38,000 bases of DNA from Chrysomallon squamiferum (Eukaryota > Mollusca > Gastropoda > Neomphalida > Peltospiridae), in the NCBI GenBank assembly GCA_012295275.1, contig CM022670.1:23603755-23641754 (forward strand), written 5' to 3'. Position numbers and translations under genes: made by a program. The notes beneath the pieces are model-generated. The model was given only the letters and a program-made list of their open reading frames with translations. It ran no database searches and was not told the DNA's origin. Shown here piece after piece: positions 25,081-34,245 of this stretch. How positions within the stretch are numbered: the first letter of the stretch is position 1; each line of letters opens with the position of its first letter.

Positions 25081-26340
25081 AAAATGCTAAGGGAAAAAAA
25101 GAGAAAAAAAAAAAAAAACTTATTCAGAAGTATTGACGGTATAACTCGGAACAAATAAATAGCAGCTGTTACTAAATTACTAAGAAGATTGTCAAACTCG
25201 ATTGAGTGTTATCGATAAATATCCATAGAGGTAACTGAATGAAGAATATGTTAAATGTTTTGTTTATTTTCGGATGATATCGTTTTTCAAACTGATTTAA
25301 TTTTTTTAAATTTTTTCCTCCTCCACAAGTTTTATTCTACTTAAGAAAAGTAAGCCGGATTTTTCTAAAAGCTAAAAAATCAACAATAATAATAAATAAA
25401 TAAATAAATAAATTAATTAATTAAATAAAAAGTGAGGACCTAATGGTTAGAACGGGACTGTATATATTTCATTATCATACAAAACTGCCATCTGTTAGAA
25501 CTTGGCAGATAGGTGGGTCCTCTACAATTTCTAAAAGTTAAGACCTTATCAAATCTAAATCAGTCCCTGGTTGATTCTAGTGGTACACGGAGTGATTCGT
25601 TGTTTCCTTCCTTTTATTATCATTTTAATACCGTTTAATATGTAACAGCCATTCATGTATTTCACCTTAAAAACATTAAAATATCGAAATAATTATTATA
25701 AATCGATTATATCACATCGGTCATGACAAAAATAGAATTATCCAAATAATTCATTAATCCAATCATGAATTCAGAATACTAAACTATTATGTTATAATTA
25801 AAATAACAGAAATACTGTATTGTAAATCGAGCGTTTCATATTACCAGTATGTATATATATAGAACGTCCAATCAAATTAGTGTGTTTTGTGTTTGGATGT
25901 TTCTGAAGGTTTAAACGAACTTTTAAATGCTGGCCGCTGATTGTAAGAAAACCCTGACACCTTTCCAATAGATTCTACATTAACCAGTCCTGAGGTTCAA
26001 TAACTCATCAAGTTTAGGTGAAACATAAGTGAGTGGTTTGTTGACTTACTCGTAGCTAATTTCCTTACTCGTTTTGTCCCCGGGTAAATTCCTCCCCGAA
26101 TTTCTGTGCACCTTCATGAAACTAAAATTAACTGCAACTTTATGACAGATTTCTACGAATGGAGTTGCTTTTAGTGATTCATTCAAAACCGACGACCGTA
26201 ATGAAGTTGTTTTTGACTGTCAGAGGCTAAAACTCACTGAATGTAAAGTATATCTGAAAACAAACTCAGAACAGAGAGCTTATTGAGTTTGCCAACTTAG
26301 AGTTGTATTAAGTGTTTATCTCCCCTAAGTCCTGGCAATA
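25081..26340. other. Spacer; no gene seen
   Basis: polyA-rich at 25096-25120, AATA/ATTA repeats at about 25389-25430, otherwise AT-rich unique sequence with no open frame of note. Confidence 0.5.
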
Positions 26341-26475
26341 CTATCTATCTATCTCTTTAGCTATCTATCTATAGATCGATCGATCTGTCTGTCCGTCTGA
26401 CTCTCTATCTGTCTATCTATCTATCTAACTGTCTATCTGTTTATCTGTCTCTCTATATATCTATCCATCTATTTC
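26341..26475. repeat. Imperfect (TATC)n repeat
   Basis: CTAT/TATC words with CTGT and GATC variants; an (ATT)n run follows at about 26527-26561. Confidence 0.9.
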
Positions 26476-26522
26476 TTGTTTTTGTTCATTTTTAAAATGG
26501 TTTTTACTTTATCTTACAGGAA

Positions 26523-26560
<38 letters not shown>

Positions 26561-26648
26561 GAAGATAAATTAAATTCAACATATTCTATTGTCCTCTTTG
26601 ATGCGGACGAAATCAGATGAATATCTGTGACAGTTTTTTATTTCTATA

Positions 26649-26783
26649 CTGAATTCCAAGAACTACATTGTGGTCAACGGTGACCTGAAATGCGCCGAGC
26701 TGGACGTTAAGTACGTCTGTCTCGACGCGAATGTTAACGTCGCTTCAGACGTAGCTGTCTCTGGGAACACACATAACACATAA
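26649..26783 (+). other. GC-rich, codon-like open stretch; possible exon fragment or relic
   Basis: From AAC at 26661 to TAA at 26781-26783 the plus frame reads N-Y-I-V-V-N-G-D-L-K-C-A-E-L-D-V-K-Y-V-C and onward, with a high share of C or G at third positions, unlike the AT-rich surroundings. A possible GTACGT donor lies inside it at 26711. The minus strand is also partly open here, so the strand is not secure. No domain, start or acceptor can be assigned. Confidence 0.2.
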
Positions 26784-27085
26784 TTAGATGTCATTTACAG
26801 CAGTCCGGAAACGTCCCTTTTCATAACTGGTTTTCCACTGCCACCAGCAAAGACAGAAATGCGGCGAGGTTCCGTTATTTCACATTGATAGCACATTAAC
26901 GTGCAGACGCCCTCCAGTGAAATGAAGGACGCGTCTATTTTTGTTTAATGAAATGAAATTAACGTTAGTTTCATTCTACGAGCATATTTGTAACCATGCA
27001 TTATTAAGTATACTACGTTTGGAGGATTTTTACTCTTTTGTACATTTGTAAATTGAGTATGGGTTATGTGAAAGTGTGATAGGTA

Positions 27086-27130
27086 TTAATATTATTATTG
27101 TTATTGTTATTGTTATTGTTATTGTTATTG

Positions 27131-27185
<55 letters not shown>
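27086..27185. repeat. (TTATTG)n / (ATT)n microsatellite
   Basis: Interrupted ATT and TTATTG words leading into pure ATT triplets up to the inverted repeat. Confidence 0.93.
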
Positions 27186-27186
<1 letters not shown>

Positions 27187-27244
27187 ACAAATCGTTGAAT
27201 TATTATTATTATTATTATTATTAATAATAATTCAACGATTTGTT
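27186..27244. repeat. Perfect inverted repeat, 22-bp arms, 15-nt loop
   Basis: The left arm 27186-27207 (aacaaatcgttgaattatta + tt) is exactly complementary to the right arm 27223-27244; the loop is pure ATT triplets. Thirteen to fourteen bases of each arm are non-repeat sequence (aacaaatcgttgaa / ttcaacgatttgtt), so the pairing is not just microsatellite self-complementarity. It suggests a fold-back duplication at the end of the ATT array. Confidence 0.9.
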
Positions 27245-29472
27245 TTTAATCACTAAAAGTAAATAATAATAAGGAGAGAACAGAGAAACAGAACGAGAGA
27301 GATCAAGATGTTTTCAATTTAATAAAACATTATAAATGGGGCTCTTAACATATGTCCTACGCTAAGTGAGAAAACACATTTTTAATCAAATTAATTTAGT
27401 TTTTCCGTTAACAAAACATTACAGATCTGGATTTTACTATACACAAAACACTTTAAAACATACTGTGAACACTTCTCCAACTAATTCAATCATGGATACT
27501 TAATATTTCAGTTGTTTTCAGAAAACTAGTGAAAAATCACTAATAGTAATCACTAATTTTTAAAAAATCAGACTAAACTTAGACTTTTTATCATTTAAAA
27601 AAAAAAAAAAAAAAAAGAGAGACGACAACCAAAATAACTAATAATCTTGTCAGAATTGTCGTTTATGTATTTTATCTTAACAATCTGACAGTTTGGGAAT
27701 TTTTACTAAATCCACATTACAATATCAAAAAAAAAATTAAATGCAAAAATTAACGAGCGATTGCAATTGCTAAAATTAACATGTGGTTAACCCGTTTGGG
27801 ACGATGTCAAAAGATTTAATTATTTTGAGCCTTCACCTAAAATAACGATCACACAGCGATTTTTTTTCTTCTTCTTCTTCTTCTTCTTTTTCTCTGTTTG
27901 GCAGCGAAGTGCACGTCATCTGTTTAAACAGCAAACATTTATCACGACAGACAGCTGCCTTGTGCCATTGTGGTCATTCTTGAGGCGTTGTCACCAGTCA
28001 ATGAACAGTTAAGAACTCTTTTAGAGGAGTCAGGCTTCAGTCAAATGTCTACAGAGGATCAATGAACTCTCCTCTGTGGAAAGGAAATAAAGCCGCGCTC
28101 TTTAGCGAAGAAGGAAAATTAAGTCATCAGAAATCAATGACGGAGGAGTTTTCGGTTTGCATTTTTCTGTGAATCTGTAATATGATTATTGAATTTCTCT
28201 TCAATGATCAAACGTTTAGCAAGATATTATTGTGTGAACGTCTTCTCAGTTGGAAATCGCCGTTACAGAAAGAAAGAGAGAAAAAAAAAATGTTCACATA
28301 AATGGAATTGAAAAATTCTATTACAAGGTTAAAAGGAAGCCCAAATCTTATTTATTTCCAATTTGACCTAAGTGAAATACAAAATTAACTATAAAGGAGT
28401 ATGTTGATGTTTTTTTAAAACGAATACAGAGCGCTAGAGAACTAAATAATTATTTTACTTCATAACTGAGGAAAGTTTAGACAAAAAAAGACGTCTGCAC
28501 CAACAGTTTATTTCAGGGCTTATTTTTTTCACATTTTCCTCATTTTTTTTTCAGATGGAAATGAAAAACATTTTTCAGTCTTCAGAATGATTAATTCTTG
28601 GAATTTAAACCATTTAGACCATATATATTACAATGTTTTTTTAGCAATTTTAATTTAGTTTCTTATTTCTTTCTTCTTCTTCTTTTTTTTTTTTTTTTTT
28701 ATTTTATTTTTTTTTTTTTTTCACCCGAGGCTGTTAATTAAAAATCTGAAGATTCCATGAAGAAACTGATCAGAATTCTATTTGAAAATTTTTCTAATTA
28801 CAGGTTTTGTTCTTTATAATTATTTCAAATAACACACATAATAAAAGCAAAGATGCTTTAGGACATTTGTAATTCTGTACGCACAACTGACTCAAGTATT
28901 TTTTTTTTATGAAAACTTTTTATTATGTTTATTAATAAACTACATGCAACAAAAAATATTAATATGAAAAAAAATAATAATAATACAGGTAAGCACATAC
29001 TTACATATCCTATTAATCATATACATATATGCACCAATAAGTAAAAATAAAAAAATTAATTACAATACAAAAAAAAAATAAAAAAAATAAAAAAAATTAG
29101 AAAAAGTCTGTATATATAAAAAGCAAAATTATTGAACATTTTCAGTAACAAATTAATTAAAATGCATATCTTTGGTCAAAACAAAGAGGAAAAATAATAT
29201 AAAAATTAGTTAAAATTCGGAGAAGTTACTATATTTCCATGTCTCATTTTTATTTATTTTTTTATAATAAATGCGTAATTTTTATGTTTTTATTTTTACG
29301 AAGTAAGAAAATATTTTAAAAATGAATATAAACGCTAATATCGAAAAGAATAAAATAATTCTAAACCGAATAAATAGTAACTCAAAAATAGCTAAATATA
29401 GCAAGGTTAAATAATTAGGTTATGCAATATATATATATATATATAATTAGTCAAAATATGGTGAAAAAGGCG

Positions 29473-29508
<36 letters not shown>

Positions 29509-29836
29509 GTTCAACACTTTCTTACCCAACATGATATACAAAACAGTTAAACAGATATAAAAATAATTGTTTTGTTCAGAGTCAACCTGAGATACAAATC
29601 AAATTTGTGACGGTTTTTAATCAAAACTGACTGTTATGGCCAACTCGCTGATTTCATACCTTGTAAATGTCTCATAAACTGTAATAATATTAACAAAATG
29701 CTATTATTTACAGAACGGGAGAAAAAAAAAAAAAAAAACGGAATCATTTCTTTTAATTAGAAACAAGCGCAATTATCAAGATAGTAGAAAAATAACAGAT
29801 GTATTTTAATTACTAAATTTTTAAAATGTTTCGTAG
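27245..29836. other. Spacer between the tetraspanin 3' end and the repeat region; no gene seen
   Basis: polyA at about 27598-27617, CTT repeats at 27869-27889 followed by a plus-strand acceptor-like word (ctctgtttggcag), T-rich runs at 28683-28722 and 29475-29502, and (TA)n at 29427-29445. 27890-28270 is more complex, but its open frames stop quickly. Confidence 0.5.
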
Positions 29837-29837
29837 T

Positions 29838-29875
29838 TTTATTTTGCTGAAGTCGTAATACTTCATTACTTTATT
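29838..29875 (-). terminator. Candidate poly(A) signals of the tetraspanin transcript
   Basis: Minus-strand AATAAA hexamers lie at 29870-29875 and 29838-29843, about 170 and 205 nt past the stop codon. They are the first canonical signals I see downstream. AT-rich DNA produces AATAAA by chance, so usage is uncertain. Confidence 0.4.
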
Positions 29876-30047
29876 ATCAGTATCTTCCAGTGGTGAAAAT
29901 AATTATAATCAAACGCGTTATTGCTTTCGTTTGGACTGAAGAACAAAACCAGTAACAGAAATAAAAGTATCGTTCTTCACAGTATTCAAAAAAACGCACA
30001 CGTCTCATTCGTCTCTTGCTAACGTAGAAAAGCTGTTTTAAGTTTGG

Positions 30048-30113
30048 TTAAACCATGTATCCTCCTCTGTTGATGTGTCTACACAGACAGCAGGACAATA
30101 TGAGACCGAGTAA
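30048..30113 (-). CDS. Tetraspanin, terminal coding exon (end of TM4, cytoplasmic tail, stop)
   Basis: The acceptor TTTTCTTTTCAG precedes 21 codons and TAA (30050-30048), read L-L-G-L-I-L-S-C-C-L-C-R-H-I-N-R-G-G-Y-M-V. This completes TM4 and gives the short cytoplasmic tail typical of tetraspanins. The juxtamembrane S-C-C-L-C cysteines are the usual palmitoylation positions of the family. The tail ends G-G-Y-M-V; CD63-type tails end in a G-Y-x-x-hydrophobic lysosomal sorting motif, but this one is a residue short of Y-x-x-hydrophobic, so that targeting is not predicted. The exon starts in phase 0, matching the exon at 30523-30606, and the junction continues the hydrophobic helix (A-V-V-M / L-L-G-L). 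Intron length to the previous exon is 409 bp. Confidence 0.92.
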   Translation of the reverse strand, partial: LLGLILSCCLCRHINRGGYMV

Positions 30114-30424
30114 CTGAAAAGAAAATAATAATAATAATAATAATTCATAATTGTTATTTAAAATATTAATAATAAATTTCAGTCCAAAAAAAAATAATAA
30201 TTCTTGACGTGGTTCTTAATTATTATTTTTAATATTGAAGGGATTAATTTCCTAGTCCCTCCCAAATTTTTATTTTATTTTATTTTTTTTTTTATTATTA
30301 TTTTAATGTTTTTTTCATTTATTAATTTTAATTAATTTTTCTTTTTCTTTTTCATTATTATTATTTTATTGAATTTTTTAAAAAAATTTTTTTTTTAAAC
30401 TTTTATGCATTTTATGTTTTTGGC

Positions 30425-30431
30425 TGTGTGT

Positions 30432-30467
<36 letters not shown>
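30425..30467. repeat. (TG)n microsatellite in the last tetraspanin intron ((CA)n in the RNA)
   Basis: TG dinucleotides with one interruption. On the transcribed (minus-sense) RNA it reads (CA)n, starting about 55 nt inside the intron after the 30523 donor. CA repeats are known hnRNP L binding sequences. Confidence 0.9.
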
Positions 30468-30468
<1 letters not shown>

Positions 30469-30522
30469 TTTTACGATGTGATTTTTTTTATGAAACAAAT
30501 TTCAGGATAATGAAATAATTAC

Positions 30523-30606
30523 CATGACTACAGCGGTGGCGACTGCAATGGAACCAATGATTAGGGCATATTTGTCCATGTGATCAATAATTTTGTCATA
30601 GCAACC
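30523..30606 (-). CDS. Tetraspanin exon: last loop cysteine and most of TM4 (84 nt)
   Basis: Acceptor CTGTTTCAG, then 28 codons G-C-Y-D-K-I-I-D-H-M-D-K-Y-A-L-I-I-G-S-I..., donor ATG|GTAATT. G-C is the conserved final large-loop cysteine, the amphipathic D-K-I-I-D-H-M stretch leads into TM4, and the helix A-L-I-I-G-S-I-A-V-A-T-A-V-V-M is interrupted by the intron and finished by the next exon. The exon is phase 0 at both ends and exactly 84 nt. From memory, vertebrate CD9/CD81-type genes have an exon of this size and position ending at an equivalent V-V-M, which would indicate an ancient intron. Reading through the donor would give a stop after only six more codons. Confidence 0.94.
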
Positions 30607-31003
30607 CTGAAACAGTCAAACAGTATATATAAATATACATATAATTTAATTGTTGATATTTTGCAGCTGTGTGTAAAAAAAAACACGAAAAAAACAACTT
30701 AAAAGTATTAAAATTACTAAATGATACTGTAAATTTAATATTTTCATATCATGACGCATATATATATATATATTTATTTATTTATTTATTAAGTCAGTAC
30801 TATTGCATACGATAATTTATATAATAACATTTTTTTACTTACAATACAGTTACCGTTTATTGCTTATATATTTTAATACTGCAATGTCCATTCCTTGTGT
30901 ATATTTTCAAAGTATGCAGTTATTGTCTATTGCTTGTACATATTTTTACACTGTGCAGTAAGTGTATATTATTTGTACATATACTTTTAATAAATATACT
31001 TGC
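30607..31003 (-). other. Tetraspanin intron with apparent GC-AG boundary (397 bp)
   Basis: The 5' boundary reads GAT|GCAAGTATA and the 3' boundary TTTCAG|GGT. Only this donor keeps the frame and joins Y-I-Y-T-D to G-C-Y-D-K-I, the expected tetraspanin spacing. GCAAGT is the strong form of the rare GC donor class. The nearby GTATAT, three bases on, would break the frame. The intron is AT-rich, with a (TA)n/(TTTA)n run at about 30760-30792. Confidence 0.7.
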
Positions 31004-31149
31004 ATCTGTATAAATATATTCGTTGACTGGCATAGAAGAGTTCAAGGGTGGACCTAAAAATGGGATTCCATTTTTAAATACTTTTCCTGTACAAATGTCA
31101 GTGTTGTTGTCTGGCTTACAACAGCTTTCTGGAACGTACAACTTGTCCG
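31004..31149 (-). CDS. Tetraspanin exon: second half of the large extracellular loop
   Basis: Acceptor ATGTTTACAG, then 146 nt. The first two bases (CG) complete a Thr codon begun by the previous exon, and 48 codons follow to Y-I-Y-T-D. The key motif is V-P-E-S-C-C, the PxSC-type motif that disulfide-bonds with the CCG motif, followed by a further cysteine in D-I-C-T-G. The loop tip (F-L-G-P-P-L-N-S-S-M-P) is Pro-rich. N-glycosylation sequons are visible at N-N-T and N-S-S, and N-L-T is created across the splice junction. The open frame continues into the intron for 27 codons, but the next exon requires splicing here. An alternative in-frame donor (AAA|GTATTT) would remove 26 codons, including Y-I-Y-T-D. 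Confidence 0.88.
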
Positions 31150-31500
31150 CTGTAAACATAAATAAAATTAATATTTTAACGTTATTTTTATTTATATTTT
31201 CATTTATTATTATTATTATTATTATTTTTTTTTTTTTTTTTTTTCTTTTATATTATCAGATATGTCGTGAAAATTAAAAAAAGAAGAAAAGAAAGAAACA
31301 AACAAACAAACAAAGAAGAAAACATCAGTTTTGTCTAACAAAACCAAACCTTATTGTTTTTATAAAATTTAAATATAAATAAATAAATTGTTCATAATAA
31401 CGTTCCATGTAGCTTTGATGTCCTTGATAATAACGACAGTAATAAATTTCTTTCTTGCTCGTTTGTTGCTCGTGTTCTGTTTCTCGCAAGAACGAAAGCT

Positions 31501-31545
<45 letters not shown>

Positions 31546-31575
31546 TATTACAAAATTGTAATCTGAAACACGTAC
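31150..31575 (-). other. Tetraspanin intron (426 bp) carrying (GT)n and T/ATT runs
   Basis: Donor A|GTACGTG and acceptor TTTACAG, phase 1. About 31 nt into the intron lies a (CA)n tract on the plus strand (31503-31544), which is (GU)n in the transcript. An ATT/T run lies at 31207-31244. Confidence 0.8.
31503..31544. repeat. (CA)n microsatellite in a tetraspanin intron ((GU)n in the RNA)
   Basis: About 21 pure CA units. In the minus-sense transcript this is a GU repeat beginning about 31 nt downstream of the 5' splice site of the 31576-31768 exon. GU repeats are known targets of TDP-43 and CELF-type splicing factors. Confidence 0.93.
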
Positions 31576-31768
31576 TAAGGTTCGAATCAGAAAACCAAGT
31601 AGAATTCAGTTTGTACACAGCCCACGACCTCGTCGAGTTCACGTCGCCGGAGACGCCGCAGCATTTCATTTTGGTCTGGATGTCATCCCAGGCGTCGGTA
31701 ACTTTCTGGTCCACACCATATTTGTATATCAGATTAGTTTCTGTCTCCTTCTTCACCTGCTCCTTTAA
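31576..31768 (-). CDS. Tetraspanin exon: first half of the large extracellular loop with the CCG motif
   Basis: A long pyrimidine tract and TCTGAACAG acceptor are followed by 64 codons plus one base (193 nt), phase 0 in and phase 1 out. The exon encodes L-K-E-Q-V-K-K-E-T at the membrane-proximal helix, then W-D-D-I-Q-T-K-M-K-C-C-G-V at codons 27-39. The invariant tetraspanin C-C-G lies at 31655-31663. Sequons N-S-T occur twice (codons 44 and 55). The donor CTT A|GTACGT is chosen because it alone gives a phase-matched join to the V-P-E-S-C-C exon at a sensible distance. Third positions are rich in G and C, in contrast to the introns. Together with the next exons this gives a six-cysteine loop (CCG, SCC, C, GC) of about 126 residues. 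Confidence 0.94.
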
Positions 31769-34170
31769 CTGTTCAGAATAGAGGAGAAAAAAAAACGTTT
31801 TAAATTTTAACTTGAATTTGTTTTTATTTTTATTTGTTTTATTTCGTGAAAAGTGATAATAAAAACGTTTAAAAAAAAGTTATTTTTCGTTTTGTGGTTA
31901 TTTTGTTTTCCGGTTTTTCTTTGATCTTCTTTTTTTTTTTTTTTTTTGCTTCTAATTATTATTATTACTGTGGGCTTTGTTGTTGTTCATTTATTTGCTT
32001 TCATTTTAGTTTGTTTTTGTTGTTTTTTTGTATTTGTTCTGTTTTTGTGTATATATATTTATGGGAGGGTGTTATTTTATGTTATTTTTGGCGGGGAAGT
32101 AAATGTTTGTCTAGGACTTTTTTAATCATTAAAAAAAAATAATAATAATAATATTTAATGAGTACAAAAATATCTGGATATATGATGGTCATAGTTTGTT
32201 ATTAACTAAAGACATTTCAAGACATACATTTTGATTAAATAAACAGTTATTTTCTTTTCTAATAATAAAGAATACCAATGGAAAATCTCAGATTATATCA
32301 ATCCTCACGAATTTATTATTTATTTTTTACTTCACTAAAAAAAAAAAGAGAGAGAGCGTTTAGGTTACTTGATCATACCCAAAAATTAACATTTTAATAA
32401 AGATTTCTAATCATAACTGATAATCAGTATTTGGTTATGATTGAATTCAAATGATGTCTTATTTCAGTAACACGCAAATGATTATCTGGAACAAACGACA
32501 ATAAACAACTCAAAATAAATCTTGACAAATGTTAAAATCCGACTTTGTTTTTGTGATACGCATCTAATACTTCACAAATGTGCATTATTTTCCTGCCACG
32601 ACGTCCTGAACTTTTATGATACATTTAGACTGTCAGAGAACATTATGAATTTAATACATTTGACAGATAATTGCAATAGATGGATACGCAGATTTTGAGC
32701 ATTAACGTATGAAATAATTTATCACTTTTGATACAATCCAGTGCTCTACTTTGCCCATTTGAATGATTTTTTTTTTTTTTTTTTTTTTTTGATTTTTAGG
32801 CTTCAGAGAGATTTTCTTCTTTTATTTATTCACGCTTGTAGAATTCTGACATTAGCGCTTAACAAAATTATTACGGAGATCGGTATAAGAGAATTCTCGT
32901 TTACATATTTCTCTGTCATGAAGAATACAAATCTTGATATATCACCGTAAGTCAGTATGAATCAGCACCAGCATCCATATCAATTATATCGTTTTCTAAA
33001 AGACTGGTGGGATATCTCGTAAACTCAATAAGATATCGTCTGCTTCGGGCCGGTCCAGAAAGAACCGCGTTGCCACCTCCAGAGGCCATCGGTATAAAAC
33101 CTGCAACTTCCGCCTCATCCGATTATGTGCACTCTTGCATAAAAGCTGATTTTAGTCCGATTTTGATTTAACTGAATCTGGCAGAGACAGATGGGCGCCT
33201 TCCCAGATGAGATGAAAATGTAAAATAGTCAAAAGACGTTCAAGAAAATTTTAAGCCGGACACGAAAAGACAAGGCCGTCACTTCTGTTTTCGACATTTT
33301 CTTCGTTGGAAGTTACTCGAAGAAAACGACTGCTTCACGGTGATAATTTGAAATGAAAGGGCTAATGGATAAATTGTGCATTTGAAAGGAAATGGAACGG
33401 TTTAAAAAAGACCTGTAATGTTGGCTGAGATAACACACTGAAGAAAGTAGCACTTGAATCTGTTAGGATTCATTTCCACTGTCTAACTGGAAATTTTTGT
33501 TCATTGCCGCTGCATTACCGATAATGGACAGCCCCATTCATATCAGACACATTAAAGTGGCAATGAAAATTAAAGTATCATTTGTATTTATTTTATTTTA
33601 TCTTGTTTTACTATTATTATTATTATTTTAGTCAGCTATCACAAAAGTTCTTCAATTACGAATAAATAATTTGATTTTCCTGTAAAATAATATAATAGTT
33701 TTAAAACATAAATGCTAGTATATAATTTTTTTTTTTCCTTTTACCTATTATATCCAGCCCCAAAAGAATATTTTCTTTTTTACCCAGACATTTTTGTACT
33801 CATATAATTTCAGAAAATATTGATAATTATTTTGAAATGCAAAAATTAAAATCGCAAATGGACTTTTTTTTTAACAAGGACTAGAAACGAAGTTTTTCAG
33901 ATTAATGCTTGATGTTGAGGATAACGTTGATAATGTCGTTCAGCTTGTTTATGGTGGTGTCGTTGTTGTTTTCTTACTATTATGCTAAGTATTATTGTTA
34001 TATTAAATCTCCTTTCTTATATATGGAGAATAAACATTTTCACTTTCGGGAGTTTCGCTTTGCATGACATTAAAATAAAGACTTTAAACTTTGCGTGGTG
34101 GGGAAAAAAATAAGTTTTAAAACAACACAGACTTTGTTTTCACATTCAAATAAACTAACTTACAACTTAC
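31769..34170 (-). other. Tetraspanin intron between the TM3 and large-loop exons (2402 bp)
   Basis: Donor CAG|GTAAGT and acceptor TCTGAACAG, phase 0. Poly-T at about 31929-31946 and 32767-32790 and small AAT repeats are present. 33000-33560 is notably less AT-rich and unique-looking, including gggccggtccagaaag and ccacctccagaggcc words; it may be an intronic regulatory element. Open frames at 31894-32142 and 32741-32950 are poly-T artefacts. Confidence 0.8.
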
Positions 34171-34245
34171 CTGACTACGAAATATAAACCCGACAACACA
34201 GGCAGCTACAAAGCAAATCAGTGTCAACAGCGTAAGTATACCATA
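34171..34245 (-). CDS. Tetraspanin exon: TM3 (75 nt)
   Basis: Acceptor TTTATTTTCAG and strong donor CAG|GTAAGT bound exactly 25 codons, Y-G-I-L-T-L-L-T-L-I-C-F-V-A-A-C-V-V-G-F and then I-F-R-S-Q. It is a single hydrophobic helix ending in a basic/polar cap, as in TM3 of tetraspanins. Both ends are phase 0 and the length is 75 nt; from memory, CD9 has a TM3 exon of the same length and position. The acidic or amide residue often buried in TM3 is absent here, with Cys and Ala at the corresponding positions. Upstream exons for TM1, the small loop and TM2 (about 65-80 residues including the start) are missing from the window; I searched the minus strand to 38000 for the TM2 C-C-G-A signature and did not find it. 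Confidence 0.9.

Noticed and set aside
30920-31159. 79-codon minus-strand frame as a stand-alone gene
   Set aside because: Its first codons precede the acceptor at 31150 and its tail is intronic; the coding part is the 31004-31149 exon.
31571-31588. B-box-like ggttcgaatcag on the plus strand
   Set aside because: It lies largely within a tetraspanin coding exon, antisense to it; no A box or tRNA fold.
31502-31756. 84-codon minus-strand frame taken at face value, including its C-terminal Cys-Val repeat
   Set aside because: The frame reads past the 31575 donor into the intronic (GT)n repeat; only the part up to 31576 is coding, and the exon starts earlier at 31768.
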